A program made the position numbers and the translations under genes. Positions 35,066-46,114 of a stretch of 64,000 bases of DNA are shown one piece after another. The notes under the pieces are model-generated. The model saw nothing but the letters and a program-made list of their open reading frames with translations. It ran no database searches and was not told the origin of the DNA. Position 1 is the first letter of the stretch, and each line of letters opens with the position of its first letter. This DNA comes from Bordetella avium (GTDB lineage: Bacteria; Pseudomonadota; Gammaproteobacteria; Burkholderiales; Burkholderiaceae_B), in contig NZ_CP139969.1 of assembly GCF_034424645.1 (NCBI RefSeq), forward strand, positions 2,418,001 through 2,482,000. The letters run 5' to 3'.

Positions 35066-36490
35066 TCAGAAATTCAGCGTGCGCTTATCCACCGCCAAAG
35101 CGGCTTCCTTGACGGCTTCGGACAAGGTCGGGTGCGCATGACAAATGCGAGCGATGTCTTCGGCAGCGCCGCGGAATTCCATGATGGTCACGGCTTCGGC
35201 GATCAGCTCGGAAGCCATCGGGCCGATAATGTGCACGCCCAGAACTTCGTCGGTCTTAGCATCGGCGATCACCTTGGCGAAACCGGTGGTGTCACCGATA
35301 GCGCGCGCACGACCATTGGCCATAAAGGGGAAGGAACCGGCCTTGTACTCGCGGCCTTCGGCCTTGAGTTGCTGCTCGGTCTTGCCCACCCAGGCGATTT
35401 CCGGCGAGGTATAGATCACCCAAGGCACGGTATCAAAGTTGACATGACCATGCTGACCGGCGATACGCTCGGCCACGGCCACACCCTCTTCTTCGGCCTT
35501 GTGTGCGAGCATGGGACCACGCACCACATCACCCACTGCCCACACATTAGGCAGGTTGGTCTTGCAATCGGCGTCCACGGCGATAAATCCGCGCTCGTCC
35601 AGATTCAGGCCAACCGCTGCAGCGTTCAGGCCGCCGGTATAGGGCACGCGGCCAATCGAGACGATGAGCTTATCCACCACCAGCTTGTGCTCGCCGCCCT
35701 TGGCGTCGGTGTAAGGAATGGTGATCGACTTGCCGGCCTTGATTTCACCGATCTTCACGCCGGTCTGGATATTCAGACCCTGCTTGGTGAAAGCCTTCAG
35801 AGCTTCCTTGGCCACCTGCTGGTCAGCTGCCGCCAGGAACTCCGGCATGGCTTCCAACACGGTGACTTCGGCACCCAGGCGGCGCCACACACTGCCCATT
35901 TCCAGGCCGATCACGCCGCCGCCGATCACACCCAGCTTCTTGGGCACGGCCGACAGGTTAAGCGCGCCATCGTTGGACAGCACATTTTTTTCGTCAAAAG
36001 GCAGGCCCGGCAGTTCGCGGGCCGAAGAACCGGTCGCCACGATGACGTGCTTGGCCACCAAGTCTTCCTCAGACGTGCCGGTGACCTTGATCGCCCAACC
36101 GCCTTCGACCTGGCCGACAAAAGCGCCCTTGCCGTGGAAGAAGCTGACTTTGTTCTTTTTGAAGAGGAACAGAATGCCGTCGTTGTTTTGCTTGACGACC
36201 TTGTTCTTGCGGCCGATCAGAGTGCTCAAGTTCAGCTTGACATCCTTGGCCTCGATGCCGTGCTCGACGAAGTGGTGGTTGACCGCTTCGTAGTTTTCCG
36301 AGGATTGCAGCAAGGCCTTGGACGGAATGCAGCCAACGTTGGTGCAGGTGCCGCCAGGAGCCGCACCGCCTTCGCCATTTTGCCAGGCGTCAATGCAGGC
36401 GACCGACAGGCCCAGTTGCGCGGCGCGGATCGCGGCAATATAGCCGCCAGGGCCCGCGCCGATGACGACGACGTCGAATTGTTTGGACAT
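35066..36490 (-). CDS. lpdA: Dihydrolipoyl dehydrogenase (E3) of the 2-oxoglutarate dehydrogenase complex
   Basis: The 474-residue flavoprotein has the FAD fingerprint [20 protein letters not shown], the redox disulphide in [16 protein letters not shown], the NAD site [38 protein letters not shown] and the C-terminal His-Glu pair in [10 protein letters not shown]. It reoxidises the lipoyl group of OdhB and passes electrons to NAD+. It is the third gene of the odh cluster, 67 bases after odhB. Confidence 0.95.
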   Translation of the reverse strand: MSKQFDVVVIGAGPGGYIAAIRAAQLGLSVACIDAWQNGEGGAAPGGTCTNVGCIPSKALLQSSENYEAVNHHFVEHGIEAKDVKLNLSTLIGRKNKVVKQNNDGILFLFKKNKVSFFHGKGAFVGQVEGGWAIKVTGTSEEDLVAKHVIVATGSSARELPGLPFDEKNVLSNDGALNLSAVPKKLGVIGGGVIGLEMGSVWRRLGAEVTVLEAMPEFLAAADQQVAKEALKAFTKQGLNIQTGVKIGEIKAGKSITIPYTDAKGGEHKLVVDKLIVSIGRVPYTGGLNAAAVGLNLDERGFIAVDADCKTNLPNVWAVGDVVRGPMLAHKAEEEGVAVAERIAGQHGHVNFDTVPWVIYTSPEIAWVGKTEQQLKAEGREYKAGSFPFMANGRARAIGDTTGFAKVIADAKTDEVLGVHIIGPMASELIAEAVTIMEFRGAAEDIARICHAHPTLSEAVKEAALAVDKRTLNF

Positions 36491-36557
36491 AGTGTTCTCG
36501 CGTAGAAAAAGGAAGAAAGGCGCAGGCGGGCCTAAGCCCGGCTGCGCCTGCGTGGAC

Positions 36558-37757
36558 TTACAGATCCAGCAACAGACGTTGCGGATCTTCCAGCGCTTCC
36601 TTCATGGCGACCAGACCCAGCACGGCTTCACGGCCGTCGATGATGCGGTGGTCATAGGACATGGCCAGGTAATTGATCGGGCGAATCACGATCTGGCCGT
36701 TCTCGACAACCGGGCGCTCCTTGGTGGCATGCACGCCAAGAATGGCCGATTGCGGCGGGTTGATGATCGGGGTCGAGAGCATCGAACCGAACACGCCACC
36801 GTTCGAGATAGAGAAGGTGCCGCCGGTCATTTCTTCGATACCCAGCTTGCCTTCGGAAGCACGCTTGCCGAAATCGGCAATGGTCTTCTCGATTTCAGCG
36901 ATGGTCAGTTGATCGGCATTGCGCAGGATAGGCACAACCAGACCGCGCGGGCTGCCCACAGCGATGCCGATGTCGAAGTAACCGTGGTAGATGATGTCCT
37001 TGCCATCGACCGAGGCGTTCAAGACCGGGTACTTCTTCAGGGCGGCCACTGCGGCCTTCACAAAGAAGGACATAAAGCCCAGCTTCACGCCGTGCTCTTT
37101 CTCGAACTTTTCCTTGTACTTATTGCGCAGGTCGATCACGCCTTGCATGTTGACTTCGTTAAACGTCGTCAAAATGGCGTTTTCTTGCTGCGATTGCAGG
37201 AGACGCTCTGCCACGCGAGCGCGCAGGCGGCTCATCGGCACACGCTGTTCCGGACGGCCGTCCAGCGACAGGGTGGGCGGCGCGACCGGAGCAGCAGCCT
37301 TCTTGGCCGGAGCGGCATTGGCAGCCAGGGCATCGCCCTTGGTGACGCGGCCATCACGGCCGGTACCGGCCACGCTGGCAGCATCCACACCCTTTTCAGC
37401 CAGAATCTTGGCAGCGGCAGGCGAAGCCACGCCAGCAGCCGAGGTGCTGGCAGCAGCCGGTGCGGCAGGCGCAGCCGGTGCAGCTGCCGCAGCTGCGGGA
37501 GCTGCAGCCGCCTTGGCGGCGGTATCGATGCGGGCGATCAACTCGCCCGAGGTCACGGTGGCGCCGTCAGCCTTGACAATCTCAGCCAGCACGCCCGAGG
37601 CGGGAGCGGGCACTTCGAGCACGACCTTGTCGGTCTCGATTTCGATCAGGATTTCGTCTGCCTCGACAGCAGCGCCGGGCTGCTTCTTCCAGGTCAGCAG
37701 GGTTGCTTCCGAAACCGATTCGGAAAGCTGGGGCACAACAACGTCAGTAATAGCCAT
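36558..37757 (-). CDS. odhB: Dihydrolipoyl succinyltransferase (E2)
   Basis: The 399-residue protein has one lipoyl domain ([14 protein letters not shown], with Lys at about 43), an Ala/Pro-rich linker (about 80-120), a peripheral-subunit-binding domain ([20 protein letters not shown]) and a catalytic core ending in [16 protein letters not shown], which holds the active-site His and Asp. It transfers succinyl groups to CoA. It lies 46 bases after odhA. Confidence 0.95.
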   Translation of the reverse strand: MAITDVVVPQLSESVSEATLLTWKKQPGAAVEADEILIEIETDKVVLEVPAPASGVLAEIVKADGATVTSGELIARIDTAAKAAAAPAAAAAAPAAPAAPAAASTSAAGVASPAAAKILAEKGVDAASVAGTGRDGRVTKGDALAANAAPAKKAAAPVAPPTLSLDGRPEQRVPMSRLRARVAERLLQSQQENAILTTFNEVNMQGVIDLRNKYKEKFEKEHGVKLGFMSFFVKAAVAALKKYPVLNASVDGKDIIYHGYFDIGIAVGSPRGLVVPILRNADQLTIAEIEKTIADFGKRASEGKLGIEEMTGGTFSISNGGVFGSMLSTPIINPPQSAILGVHATKERPVVENGQIVIRPINYLAMSYDHRIIDGREAVLGLVAMKEALEDPQRLLLDL

Positions 37758-37803
37758 GATGATGAATTCCGTTAATTGAGTGTTCTGTGATCCGCGACCG
37801 CGA

Positions 37804-40674
37804 TTACTTGGTCAGCACGAAACCCTTGAACTTGGGCGTGAACGCCTGCTCGATAAGCGCCTTTTGTTGCTCCTGGTGTTTGGCCAGGTAACCCACGGCA
37901 GGCGACGCCGAAGCCGCACGGCCGGCATAACCCAGCTTTTGGCCTTCGGACATATTCTCGTACAGGTGGTGCTGGATATAGAACCAAGAGCCTTGATTTT
38001 GCGGTTCGTCCTGGACCCAGATCACTTCGGTCGCCTTCGGATACTTGCGCAGTTCGGTTTCGAACGCCTTGTGAGCGAAGGGATAGAGCTGTTCGACGCG
38101 AACGATGGCGACATTGCTGGCTTCGCGCTCGCGACGGGCATTGACGAGGTCGTAATAAACCTTGCCCGAGCAAGCCAATACGCGCTTGACCGAGTTGGCC
38201 TTGATGCTCTCGTCCACTTCGCCGATAACCGGCCGGAAGCTCCCTCCCGCCAGATCCGACAGCGGCGAACCCGCATCCTTGTTACGCAGCAGCGACTTCG
38301 GCGTAAAGATCACCAAGGGCTTGCGGAACGGACGGATCATCTGGCGGCGCAGCAGATGGAAAATCTGCGAAGCCGAGGTCGGCTGAACGACCTGGATGTT
38401 GTTATCCGCGCACAGTTGCAGGAAACGCTCGATGCGGCCCGAGGAGTGCTCCGGACCCTGGCCTTCGTAGCCGTGCGGCAACATCATGGTCAGGCCCGAT
38501 TGGCGGCCCCATTTGGCTTCGCCGGCGGTAATGAACTGGTCGATCACGACCTGAGCGCCGTTGACGAAGTCGCCGAACTGGGCTTCCCAGATGGTGAGCG
38601 TGTTGGGCTCGGCCGACGAGTAGCCGTATTCGAAAGCCAGTACGGCTTCTTCGGACAGCACGGAGTCGATGACGACGAAGGGAGCCTGACCTTCCGAGAC
38701 GTTCTGCAGCGGGATGTAGGTGCCGTCGTTCCAGCGCTCGCGGTTCTGGTCGTGCAGCACTGCATGGCGGTGCGTGAACGTGCCACGGCCGGAGTCCTGA
38801 CCGGTGATGCGCACCGCGTAACCCGAAGCCACCAGGGTTGCGAAAGCCAGATGCTCGCCCATGCCCCAATCGAGGTTTTGCTCGCCCTTGGCCATGTTGC
38901 GGCGGTCATTGAGCAGCTTGGCGACCAGCGGATGCACCGTGAAGCCTTCCGGCACGGTGGTGATGCGCTCGCCAATGCGCTTGAGCTCAGCCAGCGGCAC
39001 AGCCGTGTCGGCTTGGTCGGTCCACTTGGCGCCCAGGAAGGCGGACCAGTCGATCGCGTACTTGCTCTTGTAGTCGGTCAGCACCGGCTCGATGGTGCGC
39101 TGACCATCTTCCATAAGCTGACGATAATCCTTGACCATTTGGTCGGCATCGCCCTCGGCCAGCACGCCTTGCGTGGTCAGCTTGTCGGCGTACAGCTTGC
39201 GGGTGCCCGGATGGTGGCCGATACGCTTGTACATCAGCGGCTGCGTAAGCGAGGGGGTATCCTGCTCGTTGTGACCCAGCTTACGGAAGCAGACGATGTC
39301 GAGAACGACGTCGTGGCGGAACTGCATGCGGTAGTCCAGCGCCAAGCGGGTGGCGAACACCACGGCTTCGGGATCATCGCCGTTAACGTGGAACACCGGA
39401 GCTTCGATCATCTTGACCACGTCGGTGCAGTACAGCGTCGAACGCGAGTCGCGCGGGTCCGAGGTGGTGAAGCCGATCTGGTTGTTGATGACGATGTGCA
39501 GCGTGCCGCCCGTGCCATAGCCTCGGGTCTGAGCCAGATTCAGGGTTTCCATGACAACGCCCTGGCCGGCGAAAGCCGCGTCACCATGCACCAACACCGG
39601 CAGAACCTGTTTGCCTTCTTGGTCGCCACGGCGCTCTTGACGGGCGCGGGCGCTACCTTCCACCACCGGATTGACGATTTCGAGGTGGGAAGGGTTAAAA
39701 GCCAGTGAGAGGTGGACCGGGCCGCCACGAGTCGAGATGTCGCTCGAGAAACCGTTGTGGTACTTCACGTCGCCATCAGTCAGGCCCTCGGCGTGCTTGC
39801 CTTCAAACTCAGCAAACAAATCACCAGGCATTTTGCCCATGATGTTGATCAGCAGGTTCAGACGGCCGCGGTGAGCCATGCCGACCACGATTTCCTGAAC
39901 GCCCGCTTCACCGGCATGGTTGACCACTTCGTCCATCGAGGCGATGAAGCTCTCGCCGCCTTCCAGCGAAAAGCGCTTCTGACCGACGTACTTGGTGTGC
40001 AGGAAACGCTCCAGCCCTTCGGATTCCGTCAGTTGCTGGAGGATGTGGCGTTTTTCCTCGGGGGAGAACGCCGGGGCAGACAGCGTCGATTCCAGACGCT
40101 GCTGGATCCAGCGCTTGGCGGCCGGATCGGAGACGTACATGAACTCGGCGCCGATCGAACGGCAGTAGGTGTCACGCAAAGCCTTCAGGATGTCGCGCAG
40201 CGTCATGGTGCTGGCGGTCGTGAAGTAGGTGTTAGTGGCCGAGTAGGTTTGATCCAGATCCGCTTCGGTCAGACCATAAAAGGCCGGATCGAGCTCGGGG
40301 ATCGGGGGGCGCTCCTGGCGCTTGAGCGGATCGAGATCGGCCCAGCGCGAACCCAGCGAACGGTAGGCAGCGATCAGGGACTGCACCGACACCTGTTTGG
40401 ACGCCACCGACAGATCGGGCTCGGCGGCGCGTTGCACGAAAGCGTTGGCGCGGGCGCGCTGCGCGAACGACTCGACTACGGGAGCGTGCGCTTGATCGCG
40501 CGTCGTCTCCTGGCCATCGGTCGCAGGGGAATGCTGAAGTTGATCAAAGTAGGCGCGCCACTGATCTGGCACGGAACCGGGATTATCGAGATAAGCTTCG
40601 TAAAGCTCCTCGACGTAGGGAGCATTGCCCCCGAACAAATAAGAGGTAGAAAGGGATTCTGATTCCGTTGACAT
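37804..40674 (-). CDS. odhA: 2-oxoglutarate dehydrogenase E1
   Basis: The 956-residue thiamine-diphosphate enzyme has the typical N-terminus ([20 protein letters not shown]), the H-G-R segment [38 protein letters not shown], the ThDP-binding [16 protein letters not shown], and [20 protein letters not shown]. It decarboxylates 2-oxoglutarate in the TCA cycle. The ATG has aaggtg ten or so bases upstream. TATACT on the minus strand (40811-40806) is a plausible -10 box about 135 bases before the start. Confidence 0.96.
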   Translation of the reverse strand: MSTESESLSTSYLFGGNAPYVEELYEAYLDNPGSVPDQWRAYFDQLQHSPATDGQETTRDQAHAPVVESFAQRARANAFVQRAAEPDLSVASKQVSVQSLIAAYRSLGSRWADLDPLKRQERPPIPELDPAFYGLTEADLDQTYSATNTYFTTASTMTLRDILKALRDTYCRSIGAEFMYVSDPAAKRWIQQRLESTLSAPAFSPEEKRHILQQLTESEGLERFLHTKYVGQKRFSLEGGESFIASMDEVVNHAGEAGVQEIVVGMAHRGRLNLLINIMGKMPGDLFAEFEGKHAEGLTDGDVKYHNGFSSDISTRGGPVHLSLAFNPSHLEIVNPVVEGSARARQERRGDQEGKQVLPVLVHGDAAFAGQGVVMETLNLAQTRGYGTGGTLHIVINNQIGFTTSDPRDSRSTLYCTDVVKMIEAPVFHVNGDDPEAVVFATRLALDYRMQFRHDVVLDIVCFRKLGHNEQDTPSLTQPLMYKRIGHHPGTRKLYADKLTTQGVLAEGDADQMVKDYRQLMEDGQRTIEPVLTDYKSKYAIDWSAFLGAKWTDQADTAVPLAELKRIGERITTVPEGFTVHPLVAKLLNDRRNMAKGEQNLDWGMGEHLAFATLVASGYAVRITGQDSGRGTFTHRHAVLHDQNRERWNDGTYIPLQNVSEGQAPFVVIDSVLSEEAVLAFEYGYSSAEPNTLTIWEAQFGDFVNGAQVVIDQFITAGEAKWGRQSGLTMMLPHGYEGQGPEHSSGRIERFLQLCADNNIQVVQPTSASQIFHLLRRQMIRPFRKPLVIFTPKSLLRNKDAGSPLSDLAGGSFRPVIGEVDESIKANSVKRVLACSGKVYYDLVNARREREASNVAIVRVEQLYPFAHKAFETELRKYPKATEVIWVQDEPQNQGSWFYIQHHLYENMSEGQKLGYAGRAASASPAVGYLAKHQEQQKALIEQAFTPKFKGFVLTK

Positions 40675-41042
40675 AATGTCGCTTCACCTTGGCGAGTGCC
40701 TCACTCGCAAACGATGCAGGAAAACCTTCCGCGACACGGGCTTCCCGATTGGCGGATAGCAGGGGCAGAAGGCACGTACAAGCAAGCCTCGAAAGCCGTA
40801 TGGTCAGTATACTCCTTCGAGTTTGTCGCCGTCTCGCGGCAATTGCATGACAGAACACGAAACAGAACACGCAAGCCAGGCAAGACCGGCAGCTCCGGCC
40901 AAAATGCCTGCCCCAGCGCCTGCCCCAGGCCGAACGCAAGGGGCGCCAACGCCCCCTTTACGCGACCTCATGAGCGCATCCCGCGGCGCGGGTGTTACCG
41001 CAGCCGCCCGACACGTCAAGAGACCAGGATACGACGTCTGGC
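40675..41042. other. Gene-free gap between odhA and the OPT transporter
   Basis: This 368-base region holds the odhA promoter side. A GC hairpin (ggggcg 40940-40945 with cgcccc 40950-40955) lies downstream of the OPT gene but has no T-run. A Pro/Ala-rich open frame on the + strand from about 40848 has no ribosome site and no recognisable motif, so no gene is called. Confidence 0.4.
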
Positions 41043-43076
41043 CTAAGCCGCCAAGCCCCCGCGTCCCAACACCCGCCGGCCAAACCCGATCACCACCAAA
41101 ACAAAGACGATCAGCCCCAGCCATTGCGCCGTGGCGGCAAAACCCGGACCGACTACAGACAGCGGGTCATCCTGGCCGGAAGCGCCGATAACGGCAGCCA
41201 TAAACACCCCGACCAGGCTTTCGCCCACGATCATCCCCGACGCGAGCAACACGCCACGCCGTCTGGCCGCCATCGAATACTCGGCCTCGGTCAGGCCTCG
41301 CGCCTGGGCCCGACGCTGCAGCATCCGCTCCAGCACCCAGGCCAGAATCGCCCCCACCACGATGGGCGCACTGATCGAGGGCGGCAAGTAAATGCCGATG
41401 CCGACGGCCAGAACGGGCAGACGGGCAACCTTGAACCGATGTTTGAGAACCTGATCAACCACAATCAGCCCCAGGCCTACCGCCACCCCGATCAAGATCA
41501 TGAGCCAGTTGAGGTCTTTCAGGAAGATGCCGCTTGCAATCGCCAGCATCAGCGAGGCCTGTGGCGCGGACAGTGCCAGGTTAGGGTCCATGTCAGGCCT
41601 GGGCAATGCGCCAGCAAAGCCATAGGCGTTATAGAGCAGATCCAGCACCGGCGAGATGACTGCCGCGCCGACCAGACAGCCGATCAGCAGCGCCACCTGC
41701 TGCCGCCAGGGCGTCGCTCCTACGAGCCAGCCGGTTTTCAGATCCTGCAAATTGTCATTGGCAATGGAGGCGACGGCGATCACCGCCGTCGTGGTGAAAA
41801 TGGCCAGCGCCGTCGCCAGCCTCAGCCCTCCGGGACTAGCCAACAGACCATCCGCGCGGTGCAGGGCGACCATCAACACCGACACCAGCACGATGGCAAC
41901 GATGCCGATGCCGGAAATCGGGCTGGTCGAGGACCCGACCAGCCCGGCCATATAACCACAGGCCGCCGCCACCAGGAAGCCGAAAACAACGGCAAACAGC
42001 ACGGCATAGCTCACCAGCGACCAGACCTGCCCCTGCGCGGCGGGCGCATCGGCCAGGAAGTTCGCGAACACCATCACCAGCGCCGCAACCATCACCAGTG
42101 TGAGCAGCGCGATCCACACGCCAGGCAAATCGCGTTCGGTGCGCGGGACCGCGCCGCTTGCACGCCCGCCCTCGGCCATGGCGCCGAACATACCCGCCAG
42201 GCCACGCATCATGGGCATAAACAGCAAAACCAGCGTCCAGACCGCCCCCACGCCGATCACGCCCGCGCCAATGAAGCGCACCTGCGTACTCCAGATATGG
42301 GTGCCGAACTCGGCCAGGCTTTGACCCGCGCTCGCTGCAGACTGAAGCGTCAGAATGGGCACGGCCACTCCCCAGGCGATGATCAGCCCGGTCAGCATGG
42401 CCAGGCCGGCTACGATGCCGATGAGGTAACCCGCCCCGAGCAAAGCGAGCGAAAAGCCCATGGGCAGGCGCAGCACCGCGCCCCCTATCGACCACCAGCC
42501 ATTGACGGTCTCGCCTAAAACCCGCAGGCCGCTGGCCGCGAAACTGACCAGGGCGGCCACGCCGCCGCCGACAAGAATGTCACCCATACCCACGGATGCC
42601 CCCGGTGCTCCGCGGGCCTTATCCCCCACACGCAGGATCTCGGCCGCCGCCACTCCCTCCGGATAAGGCAGCGAACTCTTGACCACCATCAGATGGCGCA
42701 ACGGAATGGAAAACATGACGCCCAGCATGCCGCCGGCCGCACAGATGAGCAGCGTCTGCCAGAACGGAAAGTTCTGCCAGTAGCCCAGCATGACCAGCGC
42801 GGGCAGGATGAAGATGACGGACGAAAGCGTCCCGGCCGCCGAGGCCTGAGTCTGCACCATATTATTTTCCAGGATGTTGGCACCCGGGAAAAAACGTAAT
42901 ACTGACATCGAGATCACAGCGGCCGGGATGGCTGATGAGAAGGTCAACCCCACCTTCAGACCCAAAAAGACATTGGACGCCGTAAAAATCACTGTGATGA
43001 CCACGCCCAGCAAAACACCGCGCACAGTCAGTTCCGGCAAGGAACTCTCATCCGGAACCCGTAAACCCGCCACCAT
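41043..43076 (-). CDS. OPT-family oligopeptide/metal-chelate transporter
   Basis: The 677-residue integral membrane protein has about 15 helices and OPT-family signatures: PELTVRGVLLGVVITVIFTA near the start, LGLKVGLTFSSAIPAAVISM, LPYPEGVAAAEILRVG, and LMILIGVAVGLGLIVVDQVL. Bacterial OPT proteins import small peptides or metal chelates; the substrate is not evident. The ATG at 43076 is preferred because aaggagg lies at the right distance; an ATG at 43082 abuts that site directly. It is divergent from the E1 gene. Confidence 0.88.
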   Translation of the reverse strand: MVAGLRVPDESSLPELTVRGVLLGVVITVIFTASNVFLGLKVGLTFSSAIPAAVISMSVLRFFPGANILENNMVQTQASAAGTLSSVIFILPALVMLGYWQNFPFWQTLLICAAGGMLGVMFSIPLRHLMVVKSSLPYPEGVAAAEILRVGDKARGAPGASVGMGDILVGGGVAALVSFAASGLRVLGETVNGWWSIGGAVLRLPMGFSLALLGAGYLIGIVAGLAMLTGLIIAWGVAVPILTLQSAASAGQSLAEFGTHIWSTQVRFIGAGVIGVGAVWTLVLLFMPMMRGLAGMFGAMAEGGRASGAVPRTERDLPGVWIALLTLVMVAALVMVFANFLADAPAAQGQVWSLVSYAVLFAVVFGFLVAAACGYMAGLVGSSTSPISGIGIVAIVLVSVLMVALHRADGLLASPGGLRLATALAIFTTTAVIAVASIANDNLQDLKTGWLVGATPWRQQVALLIGCLVGAAVISPVLDLLYNAYGFAGALPRPDMDPNLALSAPQASLMLAIASGIFLKDLNWLMILIGVAVGLGLIVVDQVLKHRFKVARLPVLAVGIGIYLPPSISAPIVVGAILAWVLERMLQRRAQARGLTEAEYSMAARRRGVLLASGMIVGESLVGVFMAAVIGASGQDDPLSVVGPGFAATAQWLGLIVFVLVVIGFGRRVLGRGGLAA

Positions 43077-43301
43077 TCTCATCCTCCTTACTTGTCCGAC
43101 ATGGTCTTGCCGGTAACCCGCCATGGTAGATACCGCAGGCGGCCTGGGCTCCGGGGATACCCGTGAATCAGCAGATTCACCCGTCAAACCCGGAAATTTT
43201 CTCAGTTCATGCTGCGCGGCCGGGTTGGGCTGCGCAGCTTTCGGTCGCTCATGCTGATGACTCAGGGCTAGGATAATCATCATAATCCCTCGGAGACAGA
43301 C

Positions 43302-45959
43302 ATGCCCGCCATCTGCCCCACCGTCGACAGCGACGCCATCGAGACCGCTGAATGGCGCGATGCCCTGAGCTCCTTGTTGCATGCCGAGGGCGCCGAGCGG
43401 GCCACCCAGGTACTGCGCTGTCTGCTGGCCCATGCGGCCGATCTGGGCTTGCGGCTACCGCGCAACAGCCCCTATCTGAACACGATCGCCCGAACCGATG
43501 AGCCGGCCTTCCCGGGCGATCTCGCTCTGGAAGCACGTCTGGCTTGCATCAACCGCTGGAATGCCCTGGCGATGGTGGTGCGGGCCAACCAGGCCCATGG
43601 CGAGCTGGGCGGGCATATCGCCAGCTATGCCTCAGCGGCAGACTTGTTCGAGGTAGGCTTCAACCATTTCTTTCGCGCGGGCAGCGCCGAGGCGCCAGGC
43701 GACCTGATTTATATGCAGCCTCATTCGGCCCCCGGCATCTACGCCCGCGCCTATCTGGAGGGCTTTCTGGATGAAGAGGATCTAGCGCTTTTTCGACAGG
43801 AAATCAGCGCCCGCGCCCAAGGCCGACGGGGGCTGTCTTCCTATCCCCATCCCTGGTTGATGCCGGATTTCTGGCAGTTTCCGACAGGTTCGATGGGCAT
43901 CGGCCCGATCAACGCCATCTATCAGGCGCGCTTCATGCGCTACCTGGAACATCGCGGCCTGTCGGTTCCGGCCGGACGCCGTGTCTGGGGTATTTTCGGC
44001 GATGGCGAGATGGATGAGCCGGAATCGGTCGCCGCTCTGACGCTGGCTGCCCGCGAAAAACTGGACAACCTGGTATTCGTCATCAACTGCAATCTGCAGC
44101 GGCTTGATGGACCGGTTCGTGGCAATGGCCGCATCATCGACGAACTGGAGACGCTGTACGATGGCGCAGGCTGGAATGTCATCAAACTGCTGTGGGGCGG
44201 GGACTGGGACCCCCTGCTCGCCCGGGATAGCGAAGGCGTCCTGGCGCAGGCCTTCCAGAATACCGTCGACGGTCAGTTCCAGACTTTCGCCGCCAAAGAC
44301 GGCGCTTATAACCGCTCGCATTTCTTCGGCCAAAACCCGGCGCTGGCGACCTTGGTCGCCGATCTCGACGACGATGCCATCGACCGCCTGCGCCGCGGCG
44401 GCCACGACATGCAGAAAATCCACGCGGCCTACCACCGCGCAGTACGGCATCGCGGTCGGCCTACTGTCATCCTGGCACAGACTAAAAAGGGTTTCGGCAT
44501 GGGCGAAACCGGCCAAGGCCGCATGACCACGCACCAACAGAAAAAACTTGATGACGAGGCGCTGCTGGCCTTCCGGGATCGTTTTGATTTGCCCATTTCC
44601 GACGACGACTGCCTGAACCTGCGTTTTTATCGTCCGCACGAAGACAGCCCGGAAATGCGCCATCTTCATGCGCGGCGTCAGGCGCTGGGCGGCTATCTGC
44701 CCCGCCGCAGGGCCGGCGATACCGCACTGTCCACGCCCGGCGCCGCCGAGTTCGCCGGTTTTGCTCTGCAAGCCGGTGGCAAAACAATGTCATCGACCAT
44801 GGCCGTGGTGCGTATGCTGACGCAATTGCTCAAGCAGGCGCCGCTTGGTCCACGCGTGGTTCCCATCGTGGCCGACGAGGCGCGCACCTTCGGCATGGCG
44901 AATCTGTTTCGGCAGATTGGCATCTATTCCGCCCAGGGTCAGCTTTATGAGCCAGAGGATATCGGCTCGGTGCTTTCCTATCGTGAGGCCCGCGACGGCC
45001 AGATTCTCGAAGAAGGCATCACCGAGGCAGGCGCGATTTCCTCCTGGACGGCTGCAGGCAGCAGCTACTCTACCCACAACCTGCCCACCCTGCCCTGCTA
45101 TATCTATTACTCGATGTTCGGCTTTCAGCGTATCGGCGACCTGATCTGGGCAGCCGCTGACCAGCGCTGTCGGGGTTTTTTGATCGGCGCCACCTCGGGA
45201 CGCAGCACGCTGGGAGGTGAAGGTCTACAGCACCAGGACGGCAGCAGCCATCTGATCGCCGCCAGCGTGCCCAACTGCCGGGCCTACGACCCTGCCTATG
45301 CCTATGAGGTCGCCATTATCGTCGAGGCCGGCATGCAGCGGATGTTGCAGGCGCAACATGACGAGTTTTATTACCTGACTGTCACCAATGAAAACCTGGC
45401 GCAGCCCGACCTGCCAGCAGGCGCAAGCGAAGGCATTCTGCGTGGCATGCATCGTGTGCGCGCCGTGCCGCAACCCGCGCTGCGCCTGCTGGGCGCAGGC
45501 CCCATGCTGCCTGAATCTCTTGCCGCCGCCGCCTTGCTGGAGTCACGCCACGGCATCTACGCCGAAGTCTGGAGCGTGACGAGTTTCAGCGAACTAGCGC
45601 GCGACAGCCGCCGCGCCGAACGCGAGGCGGCGCTCGGCATGGAAAGCGCTCCCGCCTGGATCGCGCACTGCCTGCCTGACGCCTTGCCCACCGTAGCGGT
45701 CTCCGATTATGTGCGCGCAGTCCCGGACCAGATCAGCAACTGGGTGCCCGGCCCTTACCGCAGCCTGGGGACCGACGGGTTTGGGCGCAGCGACACACGC
45801 CAGCGACTGCGCGACTTTTTCGAGATCAGCGCCGAATGGATTGTGCTGCATGCGCTGGACCTGCTGGCCGCCCGCGATAAAACCTGGCAGACGGCCCTCC
45901 AGACACAGCGGCAAAACCTCACCGCTGCCTCGCGCAGGCTGCCTCCCTGGCGGGGCTGA
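43302..45959 (+). CDS. Homodimeric pyruvate dehydrogenase E1-type enzyme, orphan copy
   Basis: The 885-residue protein follows AceE throughout: SYPHPWLMPDFWQFPTGSMG, the ThDP motif GDGEMDEPES ... NCNLQRLDGPVRGN, TKKGFGMGETGQGRMTTHQQ, and DEARTFGMANLFRQIGIYS. AceE decarboxylates pyruvate and acetylates E2. No E2 or E3 gene is adjacent, so this is probably a second paralogue that borrows other subunits or acts on another 2-oxoacid, as proposed for MdeB-like proteins. A weak ribosome site (ggagac) precedes the ATG. Confidence 0.88.
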   Translation: MPAICPTVDSDAIETAEWRDALSSLLHAEGAERATQVLRCLLAHAADLGLRLPRNSPYLNTIARTDEPAFPGDLALEARLACINRWNALAMVVRANQAHGELGGHIASYASAADLFEVGFNHFFRAGSAEAPGDLIYMQPHSAPGIYARAYLEGFLDEEDLALFRQEISARAQGRRGLSSYPHPWLMPDFWQFPTGSMGIGPINAIYQARFMRYLEHRGLSVPAGRRVWGIFGDGEMDEPESVAALTLAAREKLDNLVFVINCNLQRLDGPVRGNGRIIDELETLYDGAGWNVIKLLWGGDWDPLLARDSEGVLAQAFQNTVDGQFQTFAAKDGAYNRSHFFGQNPALATLVADLDDDAIDRLRRGGHDMQKIHAAYHRAVRHRGRPTVILAQTKKGFGMGETGQGRMTTHQQKKLDDEALLAFRDRFDLPISDDDCLNLRFYRPHEDSPEMRHLHARRQALGGYLPRRRAGDTALSTPGAAEFAGFALQAGGKTMSSTMAVVRMLTQLLKQAPLGPRVVPIVADEARTFGMANLFRQIGIYSAQGQLYEPEDIGSVLSYREARDGQILEEGITEAGAISSWTAAGSSYSTHNLPTLPCYIYYSMFGFQRIGDLIWAAADQRCRGFLIGATSGRSTLGGEGLQHQDGSSHLIAASVPNCRAYDPAYAYEVAIIVEAGMQRMLQAQHDEFYYLTVTNENLAQPDLPAGASEGILRGMHRVRAVPQPALRLLGAGPMLPESLAAAALLESRHGIYAEVWSVTSFSELARDSRRAEREAALGMESAPAWIAHCLPDALPTVAVSDYVRAVPDQISNWVPGPYRSLGTDGFGRSDTRQRLRDFFEISAEWIVLHALDLLAARDKTWQTALQTQRQNLTAASRRLPPWRG

Positions 45960-46114
45960 GCGCGGCTGCGTTGCATTGCAACAATGTCGAGCCAAGCACG
46001 ATTGAACGCTTTCTGTTGAAATATGCCGCTATTCCGAAACACGCGGCAGGGTCGGCTATGGCCGCAAGACCGTTTTTTCAGTTGGCGCTCTCGTAAAAGC
46101 AAAGGCAGTACCTC

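Noticed and set aside
35132..36505. 457-codon open frame on the + strand
   Set aside because: Antisense to lpdA with no ribosome site or family likeness.
37780..39708. 642-codon open frame on the + strand
   Set aside because: It is antisense to odhA, has no recognisable motif, and is a by-product of the GC-rich codon use of the real gene.
40848..41191. Pro/Ala-rich frame starting MTEHETEHASQARP
   Set aside because: No ribosome site or motif, and it runs into the OPT gene on the other strand.
40992..42518. 508-codon His/Gln-rich open frame on the + strand
   Set aside because: Antisense to the OPT transporter; the His/Gln richness is the mirror of hydrophobic codons.
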